Below are positions 34,996 to 44,244 of a DNA stretch of 64,000 nt, piece by piece. Every line of letters begins with the position of its first letter. The first letter of the stretch is position 1. The stretch covers positions 62,001-126,000 of the forward strand of contig NZ_JAYSGI010000005.1 of the NCBI RefSeq assembly GCF_041912895.1, given 5' to 3'. This DNA is from Pelagerythrobacter sp041912895 (GTDB lineage: Bacteria; Pseudomonadota; Alphaproteobacteria; Sphingomonadales; Sphingomonadaceae). The translations under genes and the position numbers were made by a program. The notes below the pieces were generated by a model. The model was not told where the DNA came from. It did no database searches and saw only the letters and a list, made by a program, of their open reading frames with translations.

Positions 34996-36168
34996 ATGCC
35001 CGAAGCCTATATCGTCGATGCCGTTCGCACCGCCGGCGGCCGTCGCGGGGGCAGGCTTGCCGGGGTTCATCCGGTCGACCTTGCGGCGAAATCGCTCGAT
35101 GCGCTGGTCGCGCGGACGGGGATCGATCCGGCGAGCGTCGACGATGTCATCATGGGCTGCGTCAGCCAGGCGGGCGAACAGTCGGTGCAGGTCGGGCGCA
35201 ACGCCGTGCTCGCTTCGAAGGCGCTGCCGGAATCGACGCCCGCAGTAACGATCGACCGCCAGTGCGGCTCCAGCCAGCAGGCGGTTCAGTTCGCCGCGCA
35301 GGCGGTGATGAGCGGGACGCAGGACGTCGTCATCGCCAGCGGTGTCGAGAGCATGACCCGGGTGCCGATGGGCACCACGGCGATCTTCCACATGAAGGAG
35401 GGGCTGGGCACCTATAAGTCGCCGGGCCTCGAGGAAAAGTATCCCGGCGTTACATGGTCGCAGTTCATGGGCGCCGAGATGATCGTGCGGAAGCACGAGT
35501 TCACCAAGGACGACCTCGACCGCTTCGCGCTCGATAGCCACCGCAAGGCGATCGCCGCGACCGAAGCGGGCGCGTTCGCAGCCGAGATCGTCCCGGTCGA
35601 GATCGAGACGCCCGAAGGCATGGAATTGCATCGGGTGGACGAGGGCATCCGCTTCGACGCCACGCTGGAGAGCATCGCCGGGGTCAAGCTGCTGGACGAG
35701 AAGGGCGCCATCACCGCAGCGACCGCGAGCCAGATCTGCGACGGATCGAGCGCCACGCTGATCGTTTCGGAAAAGGTGCTGAAGGAGCAGGGGCTCACGC
35801 CGTTGGCCCGCATCGTCAAACTCACTGTTACCGCGGGCGACCCGGTAATCATGCTGGAAGAACCGCTGTTCGCGACCGACAGGGCGCTGCAGCGCACCGG
35901 GATGGCGATCGGCGATATCGACCTTTATGAAGTCAACGAAGCGTTCGCGCCGGTGCCGCTCGCCTGGCTCAAACATACCGGGGCGGACCCGGACCGGCTC
36001 AACGTCAACGGCGGCGCGATCGCGCTCGGCCATCCACTGGGAGCGAGCGGAACCAAATTGATGGCGACGCTCGTCCATGCGCTGAAGGCGCGTGGCAAGA
36101 AATACGGCCTGCAGACGATGTGCGAAGGCGGCGGCGTCGCCAACGTCACGATCGTCGAGGCGCTTTGA
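34996..36168 (+). CDS. Thiolase family acetyl-CoA acyltransferase
   Basis: This 390-residue enzyme cleaves or forms 3-ketoacyl-CoA with CoA. The catalytic residues of the family are present: Cys90 (DRQCGSS) as nucleophile, His346 (GHPLGASG) and Cys376 (TMCEGGG) as general bases, plus the NEAFA segment. Length is typical. AGGAG lies eight bases before the ATG. It is followed 14 bases later by a short-chain dehydrogenase of the 3-hydroxyacyl-CoA type and then a MarR regulator, so it probably works in fatty acid or aromatic acid breakdown. Whether it is degradative or biosynthetic cannot be decided from the sequence. Confidence 0.93.
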   Translation: MPEAYIVDAVRTAGGRRGGRLAGVHPVDLAAKSLDALVARTGIDPASVDDVIMGCVSQAGEQSVQVGRNAVLASKALPESTPAVTIDRQCGSSQQAVQFAAQAVMSGTQDVVIASGVESMTRVPMGTTAIFHMKEGLGTYKSPGLEEKYPGVTWSQFMGAEMIVRKHEFTKDDLDRFALDSHRKAIAATEAGAFAAEIVPVEIETPEGMELHRVDEGIRFDATLESIAGVKLLDEKGAITAATASQICDGSSATLIVSEKVLKEQGLTPLARIVKLTVTAGDPVIMLEEPLFATDRALQRTGMAIGDIDLYEVNEAFAPVPLAWLKHTGADPDRLNVNGGAIALGHPLGASGTKLMATLVHALKARGKKYGLQTMCEGGGVANVTIVEAL

Positions 36169-36182
36169 AAGAGGATGAATTG

Positions 36183-36968
36183 ATGGACATCAGCAGCAAC
36201 ACTCCCGCCGTCGTCACCGGCGGCGCCTCCGGCCTCGGCGAAGCGACCGCGCGTGCACTGGCGGCGAAGGGCGCGAAGGTCGCGATCTTCGACTTGCAGG
36301 AAGAGAAAGGCAAGGCGGTCGCGGCCGACATCGGCGGCGTGTTCTGCGAATGCAACGTCACCGACGACGCCAGCGTCGATGCCGCCTTCGCCAAGGCGCG
36401 CGAGGCGCACGGGCAGGAGCGCATCCTGGTCAACTGCGCGGGGGTCGGCAATGCGATCAAGACCGCCAAGCGCGACAAGCAGAGCGGGGAGATCAGCCAC
36501 TTTCCGCTCGATGCGTTCAACTTCGTCATCCAGATCAATCTCGTCGGCACGTTCCGCTGCATCGCCAAGTCGGCGGCGGGCATGATGACGCTCAATCCGC
36601 TGAGCGAGGACGGGGATCGCGGGGCGATCGTCAACACCGCGTCGGTCGCGGGCGAAGACGGGCAGGTCGGCCAGGCCGCCTACTCGGCGTCGAAGGGCGG
36701 GGTCATCGGCATGACGCTGCCGATCGCGCGCGACCTGATGGGCGAGGGCATCCGGGTGAACACGATCCTGCCGGGCATCTTCAACACTCCGCTGATGAAC
36801 GCCGCGCCGCCGCAGGTGAAGGACGCGCTGGCCGCCAGCGTTCCGTTCCCCAAGCGACTGGGCAACCCGGAAGAGTATGCGAAGCTGGCGCTGTGCATGA
36901 TCGAGACCGGCTATTTCAACGGCGAGGACGTACGGCTCGACGGCGGCATCAGGATGGCGCCGCGCTAG
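36183..36968 (+). CDS. Short-chain dehydrogenase, 3-hydroxyacyl-CoA dehydrogenase type
   Basis: This 261-residue SDR protein resembles the 17-beta-HSD10 / type II 3-hydroxyacyl-CoA dehydrogenase group. It has the cofactor motif VTGGASGLGEA (residues 11-21), Asp37 after the second strand favouring NAD over NADP, NCAGVGNA, and the catalytic Ser154, Tyr167 and Lys171 (YSASK). It would oxidise 3-hydroxyacyl-CoA to the ketoacyl-CoA that the adjacent thiolase cleaves, a matched pair in beta-oxidation. The ATG at 36183 follows AAGAGGA and is 14 bases after the thiolase stop. A GC-rich hairpin follows the gene at 36990-37013. Confidence 0.9.
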   Translation: MDISSNTPAVVTGGASGLGEATARALAAKGAKVAIFDLQEEKGKAVAADIGGVFCECNVTDDASVDAAFAKAREAHGQERILVNCAGVGNAIKTAKRDKQSGEISHFPLDAFNFVIQINLVGTFRCIAKSAAGMMTLNPLSEDGDRGAIVNTASVAGEDGQVGQAAYSASKGGVIGMTLPIARDLMGEGIRVNTILPGIFNTPLMNAAPPQVKDALAASVPFPKRLGNPEEYAKLALCMIETGYFNGEDVRLDGGIRMAPR

Positions 36969-36989
36969 AATCGGCGGAACGCCTTTCCG

Positions 36990-37013
36990 CGGGGTGGCCT
37001 GAGGGCCGCCCCG
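36990..37013. other. GC hairpin after SDR gene
   Basis: CGGGGTGGCC (36990-36999) and GGCCGCCCCG (37004-37013) pair over ten bases with one G-U, around TGAG. No T-run follows, so it may be a weak terminator, an attenuating structure or an operator before the marR gene. Confidence 0.4.
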
Positions 37014-37071
37014 TTCGGTCTCCATCGGCCGGCGCTTGTCTTGCCGGGCGTCGGCGGTAGAAACGGAATAC

Positions 37072-37533
37072 ATGACCGATCCCGACAGCGCCAGGCAGCT
37101 CAAGCTCGACCGTTTCCTGCCCTATCAGCTCTCGATCGCATCCAATGCGGCGAGCAACACGATCGCAGAAGTCTATCGCAGCCAGTTCGGGCTCAAGATC
37201 ACCGAATGGCGGATCATGGCGGTCCTCGGTGATGCCGGGGCGTCGACCCAGCGCGAGCTCACGGCGCGCACGCTGATGGACAAGGTCGCGGTCAATCGGG
37301 CCTGCCGCACGCTGGAGGATCGCGGGCTCGTCGCGCGCGAGCCCAATGCAACCGACGGCCGTTCGCACCACTTGGCGCTCACGGGCGCGGGCCGTTCGAT
37401 GTACGACCGGATCATGCCGCTGGCGCTGCGGATGGAGCAGCAGCTCTTCGCATCGTTCTCGGCAGAGGAGCGCGAGACGTTTACCCGCCTGCTGGCGCGG
37501 GTGCGCGAGCAGGCGGGCGAACTCGATCTCTAG
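37072..37533 (+). CDS. MarR-family transcriptional regulator
   Basis: This 153-residue protein has the MarR winged-helix fold. Helices around ITEWRIMAVLGDAGASTQREL lead into the recognition helix region MDKVAVNRACRTLEDRGLV, and the wing follows with AREPNATDGRSHHLALTGAG. Family members dimerise through the terminal helices and usually respond to a small ligand. The ATG at 37072 lies 103 bases after the SDR gene, with the same strand and a hairpin between. It probably regulates the thiolase/SDR pair, with an acyl-CoA or aromatic acid ligand as the likely signal. That is inference from context. Confidence 0.88.
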   Translation: MTDPDSARQLKLDRFLPYQLSIASNAASNTIAEVYRSQFGLKITEWRIMAVLGDAGASTQRELTARTLMDKVAVNRACRTLEDRGLVAREPNATDGRSHHLALTGAGRSMYDRIMPLALRMEQQLFASFSAEERETFTRLLARVREQAGELDL

Positions 37534-37542
37534 CAAGCCCGG

Positions 37543-38559
37543 CTAGTTCGGGCCCTGCGCCGGGCCGCCGCCGGAGAACGCGTCGCTGATCGAGCAGGCC
37601 GCCGGGCCGAGAATGACGATGAACAGCACCGGCAGGATGAACAGGATCAGCGGCACCGTCATGATCGCGGGCAGGCGCGCGGCCTTTTCCTCGGCGCGCA
37701 TCATGCGCTCGTTGCGGAATTCGGCCGAGAGCACGCGGAGCGCGGATGCGAGCGGCGTGCCGTAACGCTCGGTCTGGATCATCGTGGTCACCACCCCGCG
37801 CACCGATTCCAGATCGACGCGATAGGCGAGGTTGTTGAACGCCATCCTGCGTTCGGTGAGGAACGACAGCTCGATCGCGGTCAGCGCGAATTCGTCGCCC
37901 AGTTCGGGATAGGCGCGACCTAATTCCTTGGCGACGCGGTTGAAGGCGGCGTCCACCGTCAGGCCGGCTTCGGCGCAGATCACCAGCAGATCGAGCGCGT
38001 CGGGCAGGCCTTTGCGGATCGCGTCGGTGCGCTTCGAGGCCTTGTTCGAGAGGAACAGCTCGGGCCCCTTGTAGCCGAGGTAGAGCAGCGCGGCCATCGC
38101 GCCGACGCGCTTCATCCCGCCCCAGTCGGGAAAATAGTCGATCAGGTAGATCATGAAAAAGCCGAGCCCGCCGAGGAGCAGGGGCAGCACGATCCGCCCG
38201 GCGATCACGTAGACCGCCAGTTCCTTGTTGCGGAAACCCGCGTGCGCGAGCTTCTGCTGAATGTCCTCGATCTGGCTCTGCTGGAGCACCTTCATGCCCG
38301 CGAGCGTGTCCTTGATCTTCTCGGTGCCCTCGGACTTCCGCGTGAGGCTCTGGCGCTTGCGCGTGTTGCCCTTGACGATGCCCGCCTTGAGCTCGTCGCG
38401 GCGATCGTTGAGCGCCTTCACCCGGCGCGCCATGGGGTCCTTGACGGTGACCGCGGCATAGATCGCGAGGACCACCGCAAGCGCGGCGATCCCGGCGAGG
38501 ATCGTGCCGACGAGGATGACGTCGAAGCCGAGAAGCGTGGGGCCGGCGGGCGTTTCCAT
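37543..38559 (-). CDS. tadC: Tad pilus inner membrane protein TadC
   Basis: This 338-residue protein is the second F-type (GspF-like) platform protein of a Tad/Flp pilus machine. Hydrophobic segments at about 17-38 and 115-160 and a C-terminal one near 300-325 frame the T2SSF domain, with GLPDALDLLVICAEAGLTVD and IQTERYGTPLASALRVLS as the family marks. It is the last gene of the cluster. The TadB gene lies 19 bases upstream. With TadB it should form the membrane platform on which an ATPase acts, but no such ATPase gene is present in this cluster. Confidence 0.93.
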   Translation of the reverse strand: METPAGPTLLGFDVILVGTILAGIAALAVVLAIYAAVTVKDPMARRVKALNDRRDELKAGIVKGNTRKRQSLTRKSEGTEKIKDTLAGMKVLQQSQIEDIQQKLAHAGFRNKELAVYVIAGRIVLPLLLGGLGFFMIYLIDYFPDWGGMKRVGAMAALLYLGYKGPELFLSNKASKRTDAIRKGLPDALDLLVICAEAGLTVDAAFNRVAKELGRAYPELGDEFALTAIELSFLTERRMAFNNLAYRVDLESVRGVVTTMIQTERYGTPLASALRVLSAEFRNERMMRAEEKAARLPAIMTVPLILFILPVLFIVILGPAACSISDAFSGGGPAQGPN

Positions 38560-38578
38560 GATGTCGCTTGGTCCTCGC

Positions 38579-39550
38579 TCAGATCTCGAAACTGACCATC
38601 TTGGCCATGATGAATGCGCCGATCCCCATCCAGACCATGCCGCCCAGACCGGTCACGATCAGGCGATCGTCGGTGAAGAAGCCGCCGATGTATTCGGGAT
38701 TGATCCACCAGATCATGCCGAAGACCATGAACGGCAGTGCGCCGACGATGTAGGCCGAAGCTTTCGATTCCGAGCTCATCGCGCGAATCTTGAGCTTCAT
38801 CTGCGCACGCTTGCGGAGCACGTCGGCGAGGTTGCCGAGCGTTTCCGCAAGGTTGCCGCCGGTCTCGCGCTGGATGGCGAGCGTGATGCAGAAGAAGTTG
38901 AACTCCGGAATGCCGAGCCGATCGGCGGTTTCCTGGAGCGATTCCTCCATCGTGCGGCCGATCTTGATGCGCTCGACGATGCCCTTGAACTCCAGGCCGA
39001 CGGGGCCGGGGATTTCCTGCGCCACGACCTGCAGCGTCTCTGTCACCGGCAGGCCCGAGCGCAGGCCGCGCACGATCAGCTCGATCGCGTCGGGAAACTT
39101 GGCGTTGAAATCGTTGGTGCGCTTCTTGATCAGGTGGTTGACCGCCATGTGCGGCAGGCCCGCGCCGACGAACAGCCCGATGCCGAGCGAGAGCAACGCC
39201 GCCCCGCTGCGCAGGTACATGACCACCGCCACCGCCAGCGCAATGCCGAGCGACGCGTAGAAATACTGGCTGATCGACCATTTCTTGCCCGTCCGGTCGA
39301 GCCGCACCGCGAGCGCCTCGATCCGCGAGGTCGACCCGGCGATCTTGTGCATCTTGGGCCGGCGCGCGGCGATCGCCTTCTTGAGCTGCGATTCGACCCG
39401 CGTATCGGTGCTGTCCGAATGCCGATAGCGCATCGCCTGGATGCGCCGCTGGCTTTCCTTGGCCGCCGACGGACCGGCCAGCAGCAGGTAGCCGATGACC
39501 ATCAGGCTCATCAGTCCGCATCCGACCAGCAGGAGCTGGATGATGTTCAT
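38579..39550 (-). CDS. tadB: Tad pilus inner membrane protein TadB
   Basis: This 323-residue F-type platform protein pairs with TadC. It has an N-terminal membrane helix (about 4-24), a central double helix region (about 100-140), and a C-terminal helix pair. FPDAIELIVRGLRSGLPVTE and the GNLAETLGNLADVLR segment are typical of the family. The start at 39550 is directly before MNIIQLLL, and the longer in-frame extension runs into the cpaE end. The gap to cpaE upstream is only 58 bases, with no room for a tadA/cpaF gene, which is normally found there. Confidence 0.93.
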   Translation of the reverse strand: MNIIQLLLVGCGLMSLMVIGYLLLAGPSAAKESQRRIQAMRYRHSDSTDTRVESQLKKAIAARRPKMHKIAGSTSRIEALAVRLDRTGKKWSISQYFYASLGIALAVAVVMYLRSGAALLSLGIGLFVGAGLPHMAVNHLIKKRTNDFNAKFPDAIELIVRGLRSGLPVTETLQVVAQEIPGPVGLEFKGIVERIKIGRTMEESLQETADRLGIPEFNFFCITLAIQRETGGNLAETLGNLADVLRKRAQMKLKIRAMSSESKASAYIVGALPFMVFGMIWWINPEYIGGFFTDDRLIVTGLGGMVWMGIGAFIMAKMVSFEI

Positions 39551-39608
39551 GCGCGTGTCCTGCCCTTCCTTGCCGCCCGCGATGCCGAAGCCTGCGAACG
39601 GTGCGAGA

Positions 39609-40883
39609 TCACTCGGCCGGAGCCGCGACCTTCTTTTCCTTCTTCGCCAGAAGCGACTTGATGTCGAAACTGCCGAGCAGCGACTTCTTCGCCGGTTCGG
39701 CGTCGCCCGCTTCCGCGTCGCTCGCACCCATCACCCGGTCCGCAAGCTGGCGCATCACCGCGGCCGACTTGCTGGCGCGGTTCGCGTCGGCGAACGTCTG
39801 GCCGAGCTTGGCAGCGTTGGCGGCGGTCTTCGCGTCGTAAGGGATCAGGAAATCGATCGGGCGTTCGATCGAGGCCTCGAAGTCGGCTCTGCCGATCTCC
39901 GACACGCCGACCTGTACCTTGTTGGCGACGATCAGCGGCTGCGCGTGCGCGGCGTTGGCCTTGAGCCACGACAGGATGCGGATCGTGTCGCGCGCCGAGG
40001 CGAGCGTCATTTCGGCCGCGAGGACGACGACGTTCACTTCGGTCAGCAGGTGCGGGAAGTTGATCAGCATGTTCCGCGGGAGATCGATGACCGTCATCTC
40101 GAACGCCTGGCGGAACTCTTCCTCCAGCTGCACGAAGGCCGAACCATCGGTCATCAACGGGGCGTTGATCGGCGCTTCGGCCGAGAGGATCGCGAGGTTG
40201 TCGTTCGCGCGGATCATCGCACGTTCGATGAACAGCCCGTCGATACGGCTGGGGTTGTCGATCGCGTCGGTCAGGCCGCGCCCCGGCTCGAGGTCGAGCG
40301 CCAGCGCGCCGGTGCCGAAATGCACGTCGAGATCGAGCAGCGCGGTCGGCATCTTGTGGTCGGCGCTGAACAGCCAGGCGAGCGAGGTCGCGAGCGTCGA
40401 GGCGCCGACGCCGCCGCGGGTGCCGACGACCGCGGTCGAAATGTGGCGCTTGGCCGATTCGGGATCGCTGGCGCGCGGTGCGGCGAACACCGCCTGCGCG
40501 TGGTTGAGCGCGTCGCGAAGCTGGCCCGCCGACAACGGCTTGAGCAGGTAGTCGTGAATGCCGCTCGCGAGGAGGTCGCGGTAGAGGCGCACGTCGTTGA
40601 CCTGGCCGACCGCGATCACCACCGTGCCAGGCTCGCAGACCTCGGCCAGCGCGTTGATGTCGTTCAGCGGGTCGCCGCTTTCGGACAGGTCGACGAGCAA
40701 GATGTTGGGGCTGGCGCTGACCGACAGCGACTGGATTGCGTTGCGCAGACCGCCCTTGGCGCACTTCTCCGGCTGCCAGCCCATCTCGATGACGACCGGA
40801 CGCAACACGTCGAGCGCGGCTTCGTCGCAGATGAAGGCGGCGAACGGATCGCGGTTGCCGTTGGGTTTCCAGGGAGCGTTCAT
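39609..40883 (-). CDS. cpaE: Tad pilus ParA-like ATPase CpaE/TadZ
   Basis: This 424-residue protein localises the Tad machine to a pole. Residues 1-120 form a receiver-like domain, and 150-360 a MinD/ParA-type P-loop domain. The P-loop reads GTRGGVGAST, with Ala where the catalytic Lys of GKST would be, a known feature of CpaE/TadZ proteins that bind but hardly hydrolyse ATP. ALLDLDVHFGTGALALDLEP is the following switch region. A Lys-rich tail ends the protein. It lies 3 bases downstream of cpaD and 58 upstream of tadB. Confidence 0.92.
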   Translation of the reverse strand: MNAPWKPNGNRDPFAAFICDEAALDVLRPVVIEMGWQPEKCAKGGLRNAIQSLSVSASPNILLVDLSESGDPLNDINALAEVCEPGTVVIAVGQVNDVRLYRDLLASGIHDYLLKPLSAGQLRDALNHAQAVFAAPRASDPESAKRHISTAVVGTRGGVGASTLATSLAWLFSADHKMPTALLDLDVHFGTGALALDLEPGRGLTDAIDNPSRIDGLFIERAMIRANDNLAILSAEAPINAPLMTDGSAFVQLEEEFRQAFEMTVIDLPRNMLINFPHLLTEVNVVVLAAEMTLASARDTIRILSWLKANAAHAQPLIVANKVQVGVSEIGRADFEASIERPIDFLIPYDAKTAANAAKLGQTFADANRASKSAAVMRQLADRVMGASDAEAGDAEPAKKSLLGSFDIKSLLAKKEKKVAAPAE

Positions 40884-40886
40884 GGC

Positions 40887-41549
40887 TCAGTTTCCTCCGG
40901 TGCCGGTGCCGCTGGCCGCAAGGCCGTCTTCGCCCGTGGGGGCCTGTTCGCGATAGCTGCTGATCGCCTTGGTCGAGCTCATCACCACGGTTTCCCCGGT
41001 GCCCTTCTGCCCGTTGACCAGATCTTCCGGGTTCGCGACCATCGCGGCGAGATTGCTGTTGACCCCGCAGCCGTAGCCCGGCGACGTGCCGTTGCTGTAA
41101 TTCATGTCCGATTTCGCCGACCAGTCGGGGCAGCCGGGAACTTCGGCGCTCGACCGGGTGATGACGACGCGCGCGCTACCCGGCGCGACATGGCCGACCG
41201 TCACCGGCGCGCCTTCGCTGAGCAGGATGCCGTAGCGCGCAGCGAGCTCGGCCACGGCTCCGCGAGCCGCGCCGCCGGTCGCCGGATCGTCGACCGCCAC
41301 GCGGTCGCCGTAGCGCAGGCCCATCGCTTCGAACCAGTCGGCGAGGCGCTGGCGCTCGGGGATCGAGAGCCCGCCCGGGCCGACCTGCACGTCGAGCACG
41401 TAATTGGTGCGTTCGACGACGGGCTGCTTGGTCGAATAGAGGCTGCGGTTCTGGGGCATGCCTCCGCATGCGGCCAGCGAGAGGCCGAGAGAGAAAGCGA
41501 CGGCGACGGCGAGCTTGCGCCGGGTCGTTGCGGGGATAGCCTTGGGCAT
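40887..41549 (-). CDS. cpaD: Pilus assembly lipoprotein CpaD
   Basis: This 220-residue outer membrane lipoprotein is needed for secretin assembly in Tad pili. The ATG at 41549 has AGGTG six bases upstream and gives a lipobox LAAC (Cys29). A GTG at 41567 overlapping the cpaC stop is an alternative. The mature part has a TNYVLDVQVGPGGLSIPER segment and the CpaD-typical C-terminal VPGCPDWS ... NLAAMVANPEDLVNGQ region with paired cysteines. It sits between cpaC and cpaE in standard order. The family is clear. Confidence 0.9.
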   Translation of the reverse strand: MPKAIPATTRRKLAVAVAFSLGLSLAACGGMPQNRSLYSTKQPVVERTNYVLDVQVGPGGLSIPERQRLADWFEAMGLRYGDRVAVDDPATGGAARGAVAELAARYGILLSEGAPVTVGHVAPGSARVVITRSSAEVPGCPDWSAKSDMNYSNGTSPGYGCGVNSNLAAMVANPEDLVNGQKGTGETVVMSSTKAISSYREQAPTGEDGLAASGTGTGGN

Positions 41550-41563
41550 CGTGATCACCTTTC

Positions 41564-43096
41564 TCACTTCAGGCTGAAGCCGGGGGCGGCGGTTTCGGCG
41601 CGGCGTTCGGCCGGGGCGGAAGCGCCGGGCAGGATCGCCTGTCCGCCGTTTCCGTGCGACACGTCGGGCGCCGGCGCGTCGCGATCGACCGCCGTCGGCC
41701 CGGGGCGCTGCTCGCCGCTGATGCCGTCGTTGTTCTGATATCCGATCAGGCTCTGCGCTTCGTTGGCTGCATGGAAGCCGTCGGTCGGCAGCCGGATGTC
41801 GTTGGCGTTGACCGGGTTGACCAGATAGGGCGTCACCACGATCACCAGCTCGGTCTCGCCCTTGCGGAACTGGCGCGAGCGGAACAGGTTGCCGAGGATC
41901 GGCACGTCGCCGACACCCGGCGCCTTGTCGATCGTACTCTGCGCGTTGTTGCTCATCAGCCCGGCGATCATGAAGCTCTGGCCGGAGCCGAGTTCGACCG
42001 TCGTCTCGGCGCGGCGGATGGTGAGCGCCGGAATCTGGAAGCCGTCGAGCGTGACCGCCCCTTGGCTCGAAAGCTCGGAAACCTCCGGGCGCACCCGCAT
42101 CGAGATGCGGCCGTTGGCCAGCACGGTGGGCGTGTAGGAGAGGCTGACGCCGAACTTGCGATATTCGATCGCGGTGGTGCCGAGACCCTGACTGATGGGA
42201 ATGGGAAATTCGCCGCCCGCGAGGAAATCCGCCGTCTCGCCCGACAGCGCGGTGAGGTTGGGCTGCGACAGCGTCGTCAGCAGGCCGTCGCGCTCGGCAA
42301 GGTCCAGCGCGCCCGCGAGATCGAGGCCGAGGAAGCGGCCGAGGCCAGAAATCGTCGTCCCGCCTTCGATGCCGGTCACGACGGTCGAGCCCTCGGTGGC
42401 TTCGGTCACGCCGGTGAAGGCGCCGCCGCCCGGCGCATATTGCGGGAAGGGCGAACGGCCGGTGGTGACACCGAATTTGAACCCGCTGGTGCCGTCGAAG
42501 CTGGCGAGATTGGCGCCGATCGCGCGAACCAGCGAGCGGCTGACTTCGGCGAAACGCACCTGGAGATTGACCTGCAGCGGCGTCGCCATCTTCAGGCGGC
42601 TGATGACGTTCATCTCCTCGCCCACGAAAGCCTGCACGAGGCGTTCGGCCTCGGCGGCGTCCTCGGGCGCGGCGACCGTTCCGGTCAGCAGCACGGTGTT
42701 GGCGCCCATCGTCGCGGTCGAGATGGCGGCCTCGGGCATCGCCAGGGCCAGCATCTGCGGGATGCTGTCGATATTCGATCCGACCCGGACGTTGGCGGAC
42801 CAGATCACGTCGCCCGCCGAATTGCTGGCGTAGACGGTGGTTTCGCCGCCGGCCTTGCCGAACACGTAGAGCTGGCGCTGGGATTTGACCTGGACGTCCG
42901 CGACCGTCTCGTTGGCGACGAACACGTCGGCCATCGATCCGGGAACGGTGATCAGCTCTCCGCGTCCGATCGAGAGCACGATGCTCTGCGCCGGGCTGGA
43001 AACTGTCTGGGCGCTGGCGACATTGGCCGGAACACCCGAAACCGGGGCCAGCGCGATGCCCGCGAGCAGCGCAGTGGCGATAAGGCGGCGTTTCAT
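41564..43096 (-). CDS. cpaC: Pilus secretin CpaC/RcpA
   Basis: This 510-residue protein forms the outer membrane pore of the Tad pilus. After a signal peptide (about 1-30) come a pilus-specific N domain with LSIGRGELITVPG and a BON-like region, then the secretin domain (about 240-440), including SGQSFMIAGLMSNN and VPILGNLFRSRQFRKGETELVIVVTPYLV as the C-terminal signature split over two strands. A Pro/Ala tail follows. The start at 43096 has GAGGGG upstream; the longer frame from 43159 runs into the cpaB end. Its TGA overlaps a GTG in front of cpaD. Confidence 0.93.
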   Translation of the reverse strand: MKRRLIATALLAGIALAPVSGVPANVASAQTVSSPAQSIVLSIGRGELITVPGSMADVFVANETVADVQVKSQRQLYVFGKAGGETTVYASNSAGDVIWSANVRVGSNIDSIPQMLALAMPEAAISTATMGANTVLLTGTVAAPEDAAEAERLVQAFVGEEMNVISRLKMATPLQVNLQVRFAEVSRSLVRAIGANLASFDGTSGFKFGVTTGRSPFPQYAPGGGAFTGVTEATEGSTVVTGIEGGTTISGLGRFLGLDLAGALDLAERDGLLTTLSQPNLTALSGETADFLAGGEFPIPISQGLGTTAIEYRKFGVSLSYTPTVLANGRISMRVRPEVSELSSQGAVTLDGFQIPALTIRRAETTVELGSGQSFMIAGLMSNNAQSTIDKAPGVGDVPILGNLFRSRQFRKGETELVIVVTPYLVNPVNANDIRLPTDGFHAANEAQSLIGYQNNDGISGEQRPGPTAVDRDAPAPDVSHGNGGQAILPGASAPAERRAETAAPGFSLK

Positions 43097-43160
43097 GGTT
43101 TTGCCCCTCGATTGCGTGCCGTGGTTGCGGCAGGCGGGAAATGCGTGGTCGTTGCGCATG

Positions 43161-44171
43161 TCAGTTCTTCTCGACCGGTACTTCTTCGGTGGCCTTGCCG
43201 CGGGTCACGCGGACGGTCGGCCCGCTGCGAACCGGAGGCGCCGGGTCACCCGAGACCACGGGGCCCATCGACGGCTGCGGCGCCGACACCGGGCCCGTGG
43301 CGGGCATCGACGAGCGCTGGAAGCGCGAGACGTCGCCGCCGGTCACGTACGTCGAGCCCTGGTCGAGCGGACGCGCCATCGCCTGGCGAAGCAGCTTCTC
43401 CTCCTCCTCGGGCGTGGCATCGTCGGGGATCTTGATATCGCCCGCGGCGAGCGCGCGATCGAGTTCGGACTGGTTGTCGGCAATCGAGCGCAGCGACAGG
43501 CTGAGCGTGCCGATGGTCTGCGCGACCGCGACCTTTTCGGCGATCTTCGGTGTCACCTCCAGCGTGACCGTGCGGAATGCGCGGACGACGGTGTTCCCCT
43601 CGACCTTCTCGGTCGTGGTCGACTGGTCGGTGGCGAGCACCCGCAGGTTGCGAAGGATCGTTTCGGACGCCTTCAGCGCCTGGCCATCGTCGCCGCTGAC
43701 GCTCTGCGTGAGGACGAGATCGACCCGGTCGCCCGGGAACACGAACCCGGCCACGCCGGTCTTGGCGGAAACAGGCACGGTGACCGCACGCATGCCGGGG
43801 CCGAGCGCGGCGGCGAGGAAACCGCTGTCGCCCGGGCTCACCAGCGAACCCTGTGTCACCGGCTCGCCCGCCGTGATCGGAAAGCGCACGACGGTGCCGA
43901 GCAGCTTGGTGATGTCCGATTCCCCGTCGAGGAAATAGGCATCCTTGACGAGCTCTTCGGGCCACATCTGGAAGCCGATCGCATCGGCGGTGATGATCGT
44001 GCCGGTTTCGAGCGCACGTTGCGCGACGAGAACCTTCGGACCCTGCGGCACCGGCGCCGCCGCTTCCGCCTGCGGGGCGGATGCCCCGGCAAACATGCTG
44101 CGAGCCGCCAGAGCGGTGCCGATCGCGATGACCAGCGCGCCGAGCAACAATACCAGCTTCTTCCTGTCCAT
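43161..44171 (-). CDS. cpaB: Pilus assembly protein CpaB/RcpC
   Basis: This 336-residue protein has an N-terminal membrane helix (about 5-25), a SAF domain (about 46-110, with VLVAQRALETGTIITADAIG) that may bind glycans, and the RcpC-type domain (115-230, RAVTVPVSAKTGVAGFVFPGDRVDLV). A low-complexity Pro/Gly C-terminal tail follows. It is thought to support the secretin in the periplasm. The gene precedes cpaC in the usual order. Upstream, 86 bases separate it from the prepilin peptidase, and they contain a CtrA-like site. Confidence 0.92.
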   Translation of the reverse strand: MDRKKLVLLLGALVIAIGTALAARSMFAGASAPQAEAAAPVPQGPKVLVAQRALETGTIITADAIGFQMWPEELVKDAYFLDGESDITKLLGTVVRFPITAGEPVTQGSLVSPGDSGFLAAALGPGMRAVTVPVSAKTGVAGFVFPGDRVDLVLTQSVSGDDGQALKASETILRNLRVLATDQSTTTEKVEGNTVVRAFRTVTLEVTPKIAEKVAVAQTIGTLSLSLRSIADNQSELDRALAAGDIKIPDDATPEEEEKLLRQAMARPLDQGSTYVTGGDVSRFQRSSMPATGPVSAPQPSMGPVVSGDPAPPVRSGPTVRVTRGKATEEVPVEKN

Positions 44172-44244
44172 GGCTTAACAAGCCCCCTCGTGCTGCCCGC
44201 GAGAGCCGCGGGCGAATATGGTTTTCGTCTGTAGGTGCGAACTG

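Noticed and set aside
36990..37013. Hairpin as a strong intrinsic terminator
   Set aside because: No T-run follows, so it is listed only as a hairpin.
39551..39608. Missing cpaF hidden as a frameshifted gene
   Set aside because: Only 58 bases lie between cpaE and tadB, too few for any remnant of the ATPase.
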